The notes beneath the pieces were generated by a model. That model was not told the origin of the DNA. It saw only the letters and a list, made by a program, of their open reading frames with translations, and did no database searches. A DNA stretch of 64,000 bases from Streptomyces luteolifulvus (lineage in GTDB: Bacteria; Actinomycetota; Actinomycetes; Streptomycetales; Streptomycetaceae), in NCBI RefSeq assembly GCF_008806595.1, contig NZ_VZRB01000026.1, positions 62,001-126,000 on the forward strand, written 5' to 3'. Positions within the stretch are counted from its first letter, which is position 1; every line of letters starts with the position of its first letter. Positions 43,716 to 53,445 of this stretch are shown one piece after another. The position numbers and the translations under genes are program-made.

Positions 43716-44032
43716 CACACACCCCCGATCAGGACGTTCGGGGCGCCGGTCACGATCATGGCGCCGCATGTCGTCTGGTCGCGCGCCCGCGCGGCCGGCA
43801 ACCCGCCGATGAGGACGGTGCCCGCCGTGGCCGCGGCCGGGTTGGGCATGATCACGTTGCCCGGTCCCAGGGCCGCGTGCGGCGGCGTCGCGCAGGTGTG
43901 CACGCTGCCCACGACGGCGGCGGGGCGGCCGCCGATCAGCACGGTCGCCACCGCCCTGGCGGCGGCGGGCGGCGGGGTGGCGATCACCCCGCCGTGGTTG
44001 GTGGGGTCGCCGGTACGGGCTGCGGCTGGCAT
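43715..44032 (-). CDS. PAAR-like spike tip protein of the CIS
   Basis: This 105-aa protein has PAAR-type glycine-rich hairpins: ARTGDPTNHGGVI, TVLIGGRPAAVVGSVHTC, GNVIMPNPAAATAGTVLIGGLPAARARDQTTCG in segments, ending NVLIGGV. H and C residues (H13, H45, C47, C88) could bind the tip metal. It caps the VgrG-like spike. ATG 44032 begins MPAAARTGDP. Confidence 0.9.
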   Translation of the reverse strand: MPAAARTGDPTNHGGVIATPPPAAARAVATVLIGGRPAAVVGSVHTCATPPHAALGPGNVIMPNPAAATAGTVLIGGLPAARARDQTTCGAMIVTGAPNVLIGGV

Positions 44033-44073
44033 GCGGCGCTCCTTGCGAAGATGTGAAGAGTCGTGGGCAAAGG

Positions 44074-45903
44074 TCAGTTGATGCGGATGAGCCTGGCCTT
44101 GAGGACACCGAGCAGACCGCCGTCGACGGTGACGTTCGAGCTGCCGGCGACTCTCACCGTGCGGCCGCCGATCTTCACCCCGACCCTGCCGTTGATGTCC
44201 ACGTTCCGGCCCGACACGCTCACGTTTCCGCGCCCCGCGTCCAGGGTGATGCCCTTCTTGTCGAGCAGGACGGAGGTGAGGGGTTGCCGGCTGCCCTTCC
44301 CGGCGTACACCTTCAGCTCGATCCGGTCCCGCCGGTCGTCCAGGAACACTTCGAGGCGCTCGTCACCGGTCATCAACCGCACGCCGGAGCGACCGGGTGC
44401 CCTCGCGTCCAGCAGCTCCACCCGGTGCCCCGAACGCGACACGATGGAACGGCGGTTGACCTTCCCACTGGTTCTGTCGATCAGCGGGACGTCGTGCTTC
44501 GACGGCTTGTCCACGCCGTTGTAGAGCCCGCCGATGACGTACGGACTGTCCAGCAGGCCCTGTTCGAAGCCCACCAGGACCTCGTCGTTGACCTCCGGAC
44601 TGACCACGCCCCCGCCGCCCTTGCCGCCCCACTGCACGGTGCGCACCCAGTCGGTGACGTACGTGTCGTCCAGCCAGGGGAACTTCAGCTTCACCGCACC
44701 GCTCTCGGCGCCGCCCGGCTCGCGCACATCCGTCACCACGCCGATCGCCAGACCCGGCATGCGCGGGCCACGGGACGGTGCGTTGGCGCCGGTGACCAGG
44801 CCGGTCAGGGAGCGGTCCGGGCTGGCGCTGACCCACACCGTCGTGCGGTATCCGCCGTGCGGTTCGAGGACGTGCTGCACGGCCGTCGCCGTGTACTTGC
44901 CGGAGAACGCCTGCCCGGCGTTGCCGAGCGCCACCGGCTTGCCCGCCCGCAGCCGGGGGTTGCCCACGACCAGCGCCTCCAGCTCCCCGAAGCCCGCGCT
45001 GACCTGACCGGCCACCGCGTCCGCGACCGCGGTTGTCTCCGCCTGAGTGCGGTACGGGGTGTCGGCGACGGTCACCTTCGACGACTTGCCGAACCGGGCG
45101 GCGAACGCCGGGCTCAGCCCCGGCACCACGGTCTCGCTGTTCACCGACGGCTGCCGGGCCACCAGCGGCCGCTTCGTGGTCACGTCCCAGCCGCGCACCT
45201 CCACCTGCTGCGCGCCGTCCGCGGCCGACAGCGAGGCCCGCAGCGCCAGCAGGTTCCGCCCGTACTCCAGCACCATCGGGTTACGGGTGGCCGAGGTCGA
45301 CGGCGCGGGCGCGCCGGACGCCTTCTGCGGCTTGGTGAACTGCAGCAGCCCCTTGTCGTCGACCCACACCTGCGCGCCGCTCTCGGCCGCCAGGTACTGC
45401 AGGAAGTCCCAGTCGGACACGTTCGCCTGCGACAGCTGCTTGTACGTGACCGGCGCGGCCTGCACCGTTCCGCAGGCCAGGCCCGCCCCGGCGGCGACCT
45501 TGCGGACGATGGCGGCCGCCGTCATGTTCCGGTACGCCACCACCTTCCGGCCGCGCTGGAGGCGGTGCGCCTTGGAGTAGGCGCGCACCACCGTGAACGA
45601 GCCCGTGCGGTCCCCGTCCACCTCCAGGGCGGTCACCTCGCCGGTGAACAGCCGCTCGCGGGCCTGCCCGGACACGGTCACCACCGACACCTTCAACGGG
45701 GTGCCGATAGTGATGGCGGTCGCCTTCAGGAACTCGTGGTCGGGGTCGCGGAAGGTGAGCACCGCCGCGTCCGGCAGGCCCATGTTCTCGTCCACCACGC
45801 AGCTCACCAGCTGGGCGGCCCAGATCGGCGGAAGTTCGCCGGGCGTCTCCACGACCGGGTCCGCCGCGAACGACCGTCCGCCCCGTTCTGCGGCTGTGGT
45901 CAC
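44074..45903 (-). CDS. VgrG/gpD-like spike protein of the CIS
   Basis: This 609-aa protein forms the central spike. The N-terminal half is gp27/gpD-like (PPIWAAQLVSCVVDENMG; FTGEVTALEVDGDRTG). It then has the gp5 OB-fold (LAIGVVTDVREPGGAESGAVKLKFPWLDD, in motifs VKLKFPWLDD and VRTVQWGGKGGG), followed by a beta-helix tail (GRNVDINGRVGVKIGGRTVRVAGSS in short repeats). GTG 45903 overlaps the LysM gene stop by 4 bases. No extra effector domain is fused to its end. Confidence 0.92.
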   Translation of the reverse strand: MTTAAERGGRSFAADPVVETPGELPPIWAAQLVSCVVDENMGLPDAAVLTFRDPDHEFLKATAITIGTPLKVSVVTVSGQARERLFTGEVTALEVDGDRTGSFTVVRAYSKAHRLQRGRKVVAYRNMTAAAIVRKVAAGAGLACGTVQAAPVTYKQLSQANVSDWDFLQYLAAESGAQVWVDDKGLLQFTKPQKASGAPAPSTSATRNPMVLEYGRNLLALRASLSAADGAQQVEVRGWDVTTKRPLVARQPSVNSETVVPGLSPAFAARFGKSSKVTVADTPYRTQAETTAVADAVAGQVSAGFGELEALVVGNPRLRAGKPVALGNAGQAFSGKYTATAVQHVLEPHGGYRTTVWVSASPDRSLTGLVTGANAPSRGPRMPGLAIGVVTDVREPGGAESGAVKLKFPWLDDTYVTDWVRTVQWGGKGGGGVVSPEVNDEVLVGFEQGLLDSPYVIGGLYNGVDKPSKHDVPLIDRTSGKVNRRSIVSRSGHRVELLDARAPGRSGVRLMTGDERLEVFLDDRRDRIELKVYAGKGSRQPLTSVLLDKKGITLDAGRGNVSVSGRNVDINGRVGVKIGGRTVRVAGSSNVTVDGGLLGVLKARLIRIN

Positions 45904-46622
45904 CGCTCCTCCTCTTCGCCCGCGTCGCGCAGCCCCGGCACCACCAGTTCGGTGCCGGGTACCAGCGCCATCGGGTCGTCGATGTCGTTCGCCTCCGCGA
46001 TGACCCGCCAGGCCGTCGCGTCGCCGTACTCCCGCCAGGCCAGCAGAGCCAGACTGTCGCCCGCCACGACGGTGTGCGTACTGCGGGCGGTGCGCGCGCC
46101 GGACGTCGGGTTCTGGCCCGGCGGATCCACACTCGCCTCCTCGATGGACAGCGCGCAGGTGGCCCGCAGCGGCTTGCCGTCCACGTCGAACAGCGTGTAC
46201 GTCACCGACAGGCTGGAGAGCACCCCGTCGAACGAGGTCGTCCGCGCGCTGCCCCACTCGAACCGCACCCACGGGCTGGCCGGCTTCTTGCGGCCCAGGC
46301 TGGCAGGGGTCGGCACGCACGCCTTCATCAGCTTCTCCACCGCGAGCTCCACGGAGTTGTCGTGGGTGGCGGTGGCATCCAGGAACACCAACAGGCTGAG
46401 CTCGCGCGGGCCGCTGCCGACGAACTCGGGCAGCGCCGACTGCCCCGCCATGCGGGACGGGGAGCGCCGCCACTCGGTGGTCTTGCGCAGCTCCAGGGTG
46501 GACGGGTTGAACTGGAGGTTCAGCCGCGCGATCGTCCCGCCGGGCTTCGCGCCGACCGAAGCGGGGGGCTCCTTCAGGGTCAGCTGGGCCCGGGCCCGAC
46601 TGGAGCGGACCGAGGGGGACAT
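45900..46622 (-). CDS. LysM-containing tube-initiation protein of the CIS
   Basis: This 240-aa protein is the gp53/Afp7-like protein that links tube to spike. The N-terminal domain shows LQFNPSTLELRKTTEWRRSP and RELSLLVFLDATATHDNSVELAVEKL (in parts), and a LysM motif closes it (STHTVVAGDSLALLAWREYGD, then AWRVIAEANDIDDPMALVPG). In this setting LysM is structural rather than wall-binding. ATG 46622 is used. Confidence 0.9.
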   Translation of the reverse strand: MSPSVRSSRARAQLTLKEPPASVGAKPGGTIARLNLQFNPSTLELRKTTEWRRSPSRMAGQSALPEFVGSGPRELSLLVFLDATATHDNSVELAVEKLMKACVPTPASLGRKKPASPWVRFEWGSARTTSFDGVLSSLSVTYTLFDVDGKPLRATCALSIEEASVDPPGQNPTSGARTARSTHTVVAGDSLALLAWREYGDATAWRVIAEANDIDDPMALVPGTELVVPGLRDAGEEEER

Positions 46623-46695
46623 GCCGGGACTTCCTTTCCGAGAAACGATTGGGCGGGCGGACAGGGGTCTATGACGGAGTGTTTATGACGGAGAG

Positions 46696-47121
46696 TCAGG
46701 ACGGACGCAGTCCCTGGTGGGCGATCTCCAGGGTCTCCACCGCGGCCTGGGAACTGCTGGGGTCGAAGGACGGACCCTGCCAGCGCACCGGCACGATCCC
46801 GGACACCTGCCAGCTGATGATCCGGGTCAGGTCCGGTTTCAGCGCCACGATCTCGCCGTCCTTGGGCTCCACCCGCTTCAGCGTCTCGTCGAGCCAGCGG
46901 GCGATCTTCGCCGTGTCGGCGGTGACCGGTCGGGTCAGCGTGATGTTCGACCAGGTCACGCGGCCGGGCAACTGCCAGGTGAAGCCGTTGTTGCCGCCCT
47001 CGGCGTAGCTCTCCATCTCCACCTCCGCACCCATGCCGGAGCAGGTGTGGAAGGCGCCCAGGTCGTTGCCGCCGATCGCGAGCCGGAAGAACACGCTCGT
47101 CGCGAAGATGCTGCTTGTCAT
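46696..47121 (-). CDS. Tail tube-like protein (second tube subunit) of the CIS
   Basis: This 141-aa protein has the T4 gp19/Afp tube fold: VFFRLAIGGNDLGAFHTCSGMGAEVEMESYAEGG in pieces, with GFTWQLPGRVTWSNITLTRPVTAD following. It differs from the main tube protein at 51153 and probably forms the first ring next to the baseplate, as Afp5-like proteins do. ATG 47121 precedes the gene's only good reading frame. It follows the VQR-rich gene. Confidence 0.9.
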   Translation of the reverse strand: MTSSIFATSVFFRLAIGGNDLGAFHTCSGMGAEVEMESYAEGGNNGFTWQLPGRVTWSNITLTRPVTADTAKIARWLDETLKRVEPKDGEIVALKPDLTRIISWQVSGIVPVRWQGPSFDPSSSQAAVETLEIAHQGLRPS

Positions 47122-47154
47122 TCGTCCGTCATCCGTCCGATCCGTTCCGCGCCC

Positions 47155-50100
47155 TCAGCGGCGTCCGTCGTAGGGGCGGCCTGTGCGTTCCCGGCCGCGC
47201 CGCAGTTCGGTGCGCAGCAGCCGGGCCATCGGGTCCAGCAGACGGCGCGCCAGGTCGTCCAGGTCGATGCCGGGGTCCTGCGGCGCCTCGGCGCGGTGGG
47301 CGGCACGCTTGCCGGAGGAGCCGACGGAACCGGAGGACACGGAGGCCGACCGGGACCGGCCGCGCGTCGGCACCGCCTTGTCCGGTACGCCCTTGGGTAC
47401 GGCACCACCGACGCCGGAGGCCTCCCGCTGGACCGGGGTTGCCGCCCCGCCTCCGCTGCCGCCGCCCACCGCCGGTCCGGGGCCCGGCGTGACGGGCCTG
47501 GGCCGGACCACAGGGACGCCTTCCGCCGGTGCCGACGGGGTCGGCGTGGCCGCCGGGCGGTCCGCGAGAGGCGGCGCCTGCGGGGCGGTCACGGGCAGGG
47601 GCCGCGCCGGTACGGCGGCCGCCGGAGCGACCACTGCGGGTGCCTGCCCCTGCGGCGGCGCGGGCCGGACGACCGGGACGCGTTGAACGGGAGCGGGGGA
47701 ACCGGTGCCTCGTACACCCGGGTTGTCCGGTCCGGGATGCGCGGTGGCGGCGCGCCGGCCCGCGGGAGTCGCCGGGGCTCCGGCGGACGGTCCCGGTGTC
47801 GCCGGGGTTCCCGCGGACGGTCCCCGCGTCGGCCCTGCGGGTCCCCCGTGCGGTCCGGCGGGGTCTCCCCCGGCGTCGGCCGGTGTGCCCGGCCAGCGCG
47901 CGGCCACCACCGGACGGCCGCGGGGACGGGCCGCGGCGGGTGCGACGCCTTCCGGGGCGCGGGTGTTCAGGGTGAGGGGGCGCGCGGGGAGCAGTTGGAG
48001 AGTGCGGAAGGGTGCCGCCGGAGCGGTGAGGGCTCCGGGGCGTGTGACGGCGAGAGGGCGCGGGTCGGCTGCGCCGGGGGTCCGGGCGCCCCGGGCACCT
48101 TCGGCCGCGGCCCGGGCGCCCGCGATCGTTTCGGTCGTGGGCCGGGCGCCGCCGGTCGCGGCCCCGGCGCTTCCCCCGAATTCGGTCGTGGCCCGTGCGC
48201 CTGCGGTGGTTTCGGACATGGCACGGGCGACGACGACCGGGCCCGGGACGGCGGGGCCTTGGGACCGTCGGTCGCCGGGGCCCGGCCCGCCGGACGTCGC
48301 GGTGAGTCGTGGAGCCTTCCCGGCCGGACCTTCCGGGCCTACGGCGCCTCCCCGTGCCGGGCTGTGAGGCGCGACGCCCGGGGACGGCGTCACCAGCGGT
48401 GTGGGCGGCCCGTTCCCATGGTCCGCGGGGCCGGGCGGCGTGGTGCCCCGGGTGGTGGGGTGGTCCCCGAGGCTGCGCTGGACGTCGACGGCCCCCAGCA
48501 GCGGCGCGTCCGCTCTGCTCCCTTCCCGCGCGTCTTCCCGTGCGAGGGGTGCGGCCTCGCCGGGCGTCCGGTCGCGATCCGCGGCGGACGGTGCCGGAGC
48601 GGCTCCGGAACCCTGGTCCTGGCGGGCCGGGGCGCGCTGGACATCCGGGCCGGGCGCCGGGCGAGCAGGGCGGGTGCCGGACGCGGCTGAACCGGGCAGG
48701 TCGGCGCTGGGCGGCAGCGCGGGCAGCGGCGCGCCCAGGCCACCGCGCACACGTGCACCGCTCCGTCCTGGGCCGGGGGTGTGGCGCGGCTCGGCGGGGC
48801 CGTCCAGGGCACCGTGGGCCGTCCCCCCGCCGCCACCGCCATCGGCCGGACGCGAGGCGCCCCGAGTCGTCCCCCTCGCACCGCCGTCGTCGTCGTACGG
48901 GCGCGGGGTGCCGACGGTGCCTTCCGCTGTGCTGTCCACGTGACGCTGGACGACGGGGAGCGCCCGACCGGACACGGATCCGGCGCCGGGCGCGGGGTGT
49001 GGGGCCGGGGCGCCCTCCGCGGGCGGTGCGGCTGTGGAGGGCAGCTCGCTCAGCGGGGCGCCGAGGGGCGCGCGGCTCGCCGTGCGCGTGGCGGCACGCT
49101 GTACGGGGGCGGGCGAAGGCACCCCGGTACCGGACGGTGCGGTCGGGGCGGAGGCGGGACGGGGTGCGTCAAGGGTGGCGCCGTCTGCGGTCGCCGGGGT
49201 GGCGGGGGGCCGCAGGGCGCGGATACGGCGCACGGGTCCAGCCGGTCGCCGGGCGACCGTCAGGCGAGGCCCCACCGGCCGGAGCCGGACGGCAGGGTGG
49301 GGCACCTCGGCGCCGGAGACACGGAGCACCTCGGCGCCGGAGGCACGGGATGCCTCCGGCTGCCTGCCTCCCCGGGCGGACCGGGGCCCTGTCGTCCCCG
49401 TCTCGCTGCGCCGGACGGCGGGGCCGGCGGGCCTACGGCCCCCTGAACCGGCCGAAGACCGGGATGTGCTTCCGGAGTCCGGCTGGGGCGTGCCGACCCG
49501 TGTCTGAGAGGCGGACCCGTCGGAAGCGGACCGTGCCACGCCCCCGTCGGCGACTGCGCCCGGGAGCACCGACACACGTCGCACCAGCGGAATCTCCCGA
49601 GCGGCCGACGGGCGGCCGGTGTCGGCGGGGGTCACGACCGGGGCCGTGCCCGGCGCCACGGCCCGTTGGACGGGAGGAGGTGACGAGGAGAGCACGTCGG
49701 GGGAATCCCCGGACGTGATGCCACGGGTCCGCGGCGCTTCGCTCGAACGCCCCTTCCCCGCAGTGCTGTTGTCGCCGCCGTTGCCGGGACCGGCCACCAC
49801 GGGCCCTGTCCCGGAGCCGGTGTCCGCCGCTAGTGCGCCGCCGGAGCCGCCACGGGAAGGCCCTGCGTCGGAGGGTGCCGGGCTGGAGGGGACCGAGCCG
49901 GACGCCGTCGAACCCGACGTCCTCGAACCGGAGGGCGCCGAGCCGGACGGACCTGTCCGGCGCGCGACCGGCGTGCTCGGGGCAGGGGCGTCGGGCAGCC
50001 CCGCGTCGGGCAGCCCCGCATCCGGCGCACTGTCCGCCCCCTCCGGCCGCAGTGCCCGGAGCAGCAGCGGACCTCCGCCGGTGCGGGTGGGCCGCGGGGC

Positions 50101-50502
50101 GGCCGGCCGGGTGACGCCGCGCATCAGGCCGGTCGGGGCGGAGGGCAGCAGGGCGTGGCCGAGGCCGCTGTCGAACGACGGGTTCTGCCAGGCGGCGAGG
50201 CCCGCGCGGAAGGCGAGGCCGTCGCTGACGCCGAGCGGGGCGCGGGAAACGGTGAGTCGCGGCGGTGCGGTGCGACGCCAGCCGCCGTCCCAGTCGCCGG
50301 GCAGGGAGGGACCGTGGCCGTCGGTCGCAGAGGGACCCGAGTCGCCGGGCATGGTGGAACCCCGGTCACCGGGCGCGCCCCGGTCCGGGCCCTCGCCGGA
50401 CACACCGTCCGCCCCGGCGTCGGAACGCCCCGTACGCCGCGGACGACGGTCCGCGGCGTCCGGTCCGGCGGCCCGGCGGCGCAGCCTGTCCCGCCATGCC
50501 AT
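47155..50502 (-). CDS. Very long disordered VQR-motif protein of the CIS locus
   Basis: This 1115-aa protein is nearly all Pro, Ala, Gly, Ser, Thr and Arg and has no recognisable fold in its middle. It contains at least seven VQR motifs (for example PPPVQRAV, PAPVQRAA, TPVQREAS), the same motif found in both cargo candidates. The ends are more ordered: a basic N-terminus with DGLAFRAGLAAWQNPSFDSGLGHALLPSAP in segments, and a conserved-looking helix GIDLDDLARRLLDPMARLLRTELRRG (split here by length) at about 1077-1102. It occupies the position of a tape-measure or cargo scaffold. The role is inference. Confidence 0.82.
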   Translation of the reverse strand: MAWRDRLRRRAAGPDAADRRPRRTGRSDAGADGVSGEGPDRGAPGDRGSTMPGDSGPSATDGHGPSLPGDWDGGWRRTAPPRLTVSRAPLGVSDGLAFRAGLAAWQNPSFDSGLGHALLPSAPTGLMRGVTRPAAPRPTRTGGGPLLLRALRPEGADSAPDAGLPDAGLPDAPAPSTPVARRTGPSGSAPSGSRTSGSTASGSVPSSPAPSDAGPSRGGSGGALAADTGSGTGPVVAGPGNGGDNSTAGKGRSSEAPRTRGITSGDSPDVLSSSPPPVQRAVAPGTAPVVTPADTGRPSAAREIPLVRRVSVLPGAVADGGVARSASDGSASQTRVGTPQPDSGSTSRSSAGSGGRRPAGPAVRRSETGTTGPRSARGGRQPEASRASGAEVLRVSGAEVPHPAVRLRPVGPRLTVARRPAGPVRRIRALRPPATPATADGATLDAPRPASAPTAPSGTGVPSPAPVQRAATRTASRAPLGAPLSELPSTAAPPAEGAPAPHPAPGAGSVSGRALPVVQRHVDSTAEGTVGTPRPYDDDGGARGTTRGASRPADGGGGGGTAHGALDGPAEPRHTPGPGRSGARVRGGLGAPLPALPPSADLPGSAASGTRPARPAPGPDVQRAPARQDQGSGAAPAPSAADRDRTPGEAAPLAREDAREGSRADAPLLGAVDVQRSLGDHPTTRGTTPPGPADHGNGPPTPLVTPSPGVAPHSPARGGAVGPEGPAGKAPRLTATSGGPGPGDRRSQGPAVPGPVVVARAMSETTAGARATTEFGGSAGAATGGARPTTETIAGARAAAEGARGARTPGAADPRPLAVTRPGALTAPAAPFRTLQLLPARPLTLNTRAPEGVAPAAARPRGRPVVAARWPGTPADAGGDPAGPHGGPAGPTRGPSAGTPATPGPSAGAPATPAGRRAATAHPGPDNPGVRGTGSPAPVQRVPVVRPAPPQGQAPAVVAPAAAVPARPLPVTAPQAPPLADRPAATPTPSAPAEGVPVVRPRPVTPGPGPAVGGGSGGGAATPVQREASGVGGAVPKGVPDKAVPTRGRSRSASVSSGSVGSSGKRAAHRAEAPQDPGIDLDDLARRLLDPMARLLRTELRRGRERTGRPYDGRR

Positions 50503-50506
50503 GCGC

Positions 50507-50665
50507 TCAACCGCCTTCGTTCATGCGGGTGTTGATACGGGCGATCTCGGCCACCCACTGCCGGCGTTCGCCGTGGGTCAGGTCGAGGAGCTCCTCGCGC
50601 TGCCAGTGGAAGTGGTAGGCGATGTACGCGATCTCCTCCCGGAGCCGGGGAAGGGCGTACGTCAC
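50507..50665 (-). CDS. 52-aa DUF6760-like small CIS protein
   Basis: This short gene reads VTYALPRLREEIAYIAYHFH, then WQREELLDLTHGERRQWVAE and IARINTRMNEGG. A GTG start at 50665 overlaps the upstream stop by 4 bases (GTGA). Its stop lies 5 bases before the ATG of the VQR protein. Composition (HWxxxExLxLxHxERRxW) matches the small DUF6760-type proteins of eCIS operons and phage tail clusters, which probably act with the tail assembly chaperone. It is easily missed because of its length. Confidence 0.85.
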   Translation of the reverse strand: MTYALPRLREEIAYIAYHFHWQREELLDLTHGERRQWVAEIARINTRMNEGG

Positions 50666-51156
50666 GATTCCCCCAGGCGCCCACCCGAGAGGTCGACCTC
50701 GAAGCCGCCCTCGCAGTGCGGGCAGGTCACCGCGGCGCGGGTGTGGCCCTCGCTGTTGACGCGGCGGTAGAAGTCCTGGAGGAAGGCGACGTCGGTGGCG
50801 TACATCCGCTCCACGATCCCGGCGTGTACGTCGGTGACGCTGCCGATCCGGGTGATCACCTGGCTGAGCAGGACGACACTCAGGTACGCCGGGTTCTCCT
50901 TGACCCGCAGATCGATCTGGGGCCGCAGCTCGTCGCGGGCCGTGGCCAGCCGCATCGCGCCGTGCCGATGCACGGTGCCCGCCTCGTCGACGTACCCGCG
51001 CGGCAGCTCGAACTCGAACTCGGTGCGCGGCCCCTGGTCCTCCCGGCGCGGCGGCGCGGCGGCCGGGGCGGCCACCGCCTGCTCCGACGCCTGGGCGGGC
51101 GCCGTGGCCTGGAGTATCTCCTCCAGGTTGCCCGCCGTCACCGTACGGCGCCTCAT
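50662..51156 (-). CDS. CIS chaperone-like protein with C-terminal zinc-binding motif
   Basis: This 164-aa protein has an Ala/Pro-rich N-terminus (residues 15-45), a T4 gp-type tail assembly segment (FEFELPRGYVDEAGTVHRHGAMRLATARDE in parts) and a CPHCEGGFEVDL motif near the end that could hold zinc. In phages and eCIS such genes lie between tube and tape-measure genes and help load the tape. ATG 51156 overlaps the tube gene stop by 4 bases. The function is inferred from position and pattern. Confidence 0.8.
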   Translation of the reverse strand: MRRRTVTAGNLEEILQATAPAQASEQAVAAPAAAPPRREDQGPRTEFEFELPRGYVDEAGTVHRHGAMRLATARDELRPQIDLRVKENPAYLSVVLLSQVITRIGSVTDVHAGIVERMYATDVAFLQDFYRRVNSEGHTRAAVTCPHCEGGFEVDLSGGRLGES

Positions 51157-51593
51157 TCGACGACGATCTCCTCGAACACGATCGTGACGGACTCGGTGGC
51201 CGGGGACGACTCGCCCGCCTTCAGGGACGGGCCTTCCCACTTGGAGGCCCAGCCCTGCATCAGCTGGATGCGACGCACCGTGTTGCCCTCGGAGTCCTTG
51301 ATCTCGATGGTGAGGTTCTGCCGCGCGGAGTTCACGGCGCCCTTGTTCAGGGTCTCCTTGATCCACTTGGTGAACTCGCTGCTCTGGTCGAGCCCCCGGG
51401 TGATCGTGATCTCGCCGGCCTGCCGGGCGCCGGGTTGCTTGCGGATGATCTGTTTGCCGTCCGAGCTGACCTGCTTGACCTCGACGACCTCCTCTTCGAC
51501 GGTCAGCCCGCTGATCTCCTGGATCGACTCGACCAGGTAGCCGCCGAGCTGCACGCCGAAGACGTGGGTGGAAAGAGCATCGCCCGTTGCCAT
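51153..51593 (-). CDS. CIS inner tube protein
   Basis: This 146-aa protein is the main tube subunit (gp19/Afp1 type): VFGVQLGGYLVESIQEISGL, then EITITRGLDQSSEFTKWIKE and IQLMQGWASKWEGPSLKAG. Many copies stack into the tube that carries cargo. ATG 51593 starts MATGDALSTH. It follows the sheath gene, 35 bases away, as expected for high and matched expression. Confidence 0.95.
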   Translation of the reverse strand: MATGDALSTHVFGVQLGGYLVESIQEISGLTVEEEVVEVKQVSSDGKQIIRKQPGARQAGEITITRGLDQSSEFTKWIKETLNKGAVNSARQNLTIEIKDSEGNTVRRIQLMQGWASKWEGPSLKAGESSPATESVTIVFEEIVVE

Positions 51594-51628
51594 GACTGTC
51601 TGTCACCTTCTCCTTGCGGACCCGCGGG

Positions 51629-53188
<1,560 letters not shown>

Positions 53189-53445
53189 GCTCGCTCCTTA
53201 ACGTCCTTACGGATCGGTCACCTGTGTCCAGGCCGAGTCTGCTCGGCGTTCCAACGAAGCGGCAGGTGCCCGCGGCCCTGGCAGGGGGCAAGAACACTGC
53301 CCTTCCGGACTCCCCGGGCTGACCGTCCGGACGCCACCGCCTACTGCCCTTCCGGCCACCATTCCTGCCCTCCGAGTCCTGGACCCCACGGTCATCCACC
53401 GCGTATCCAGGAGAGGTTGCGTTTCCTACGCGGGAAGAGCGGCCC

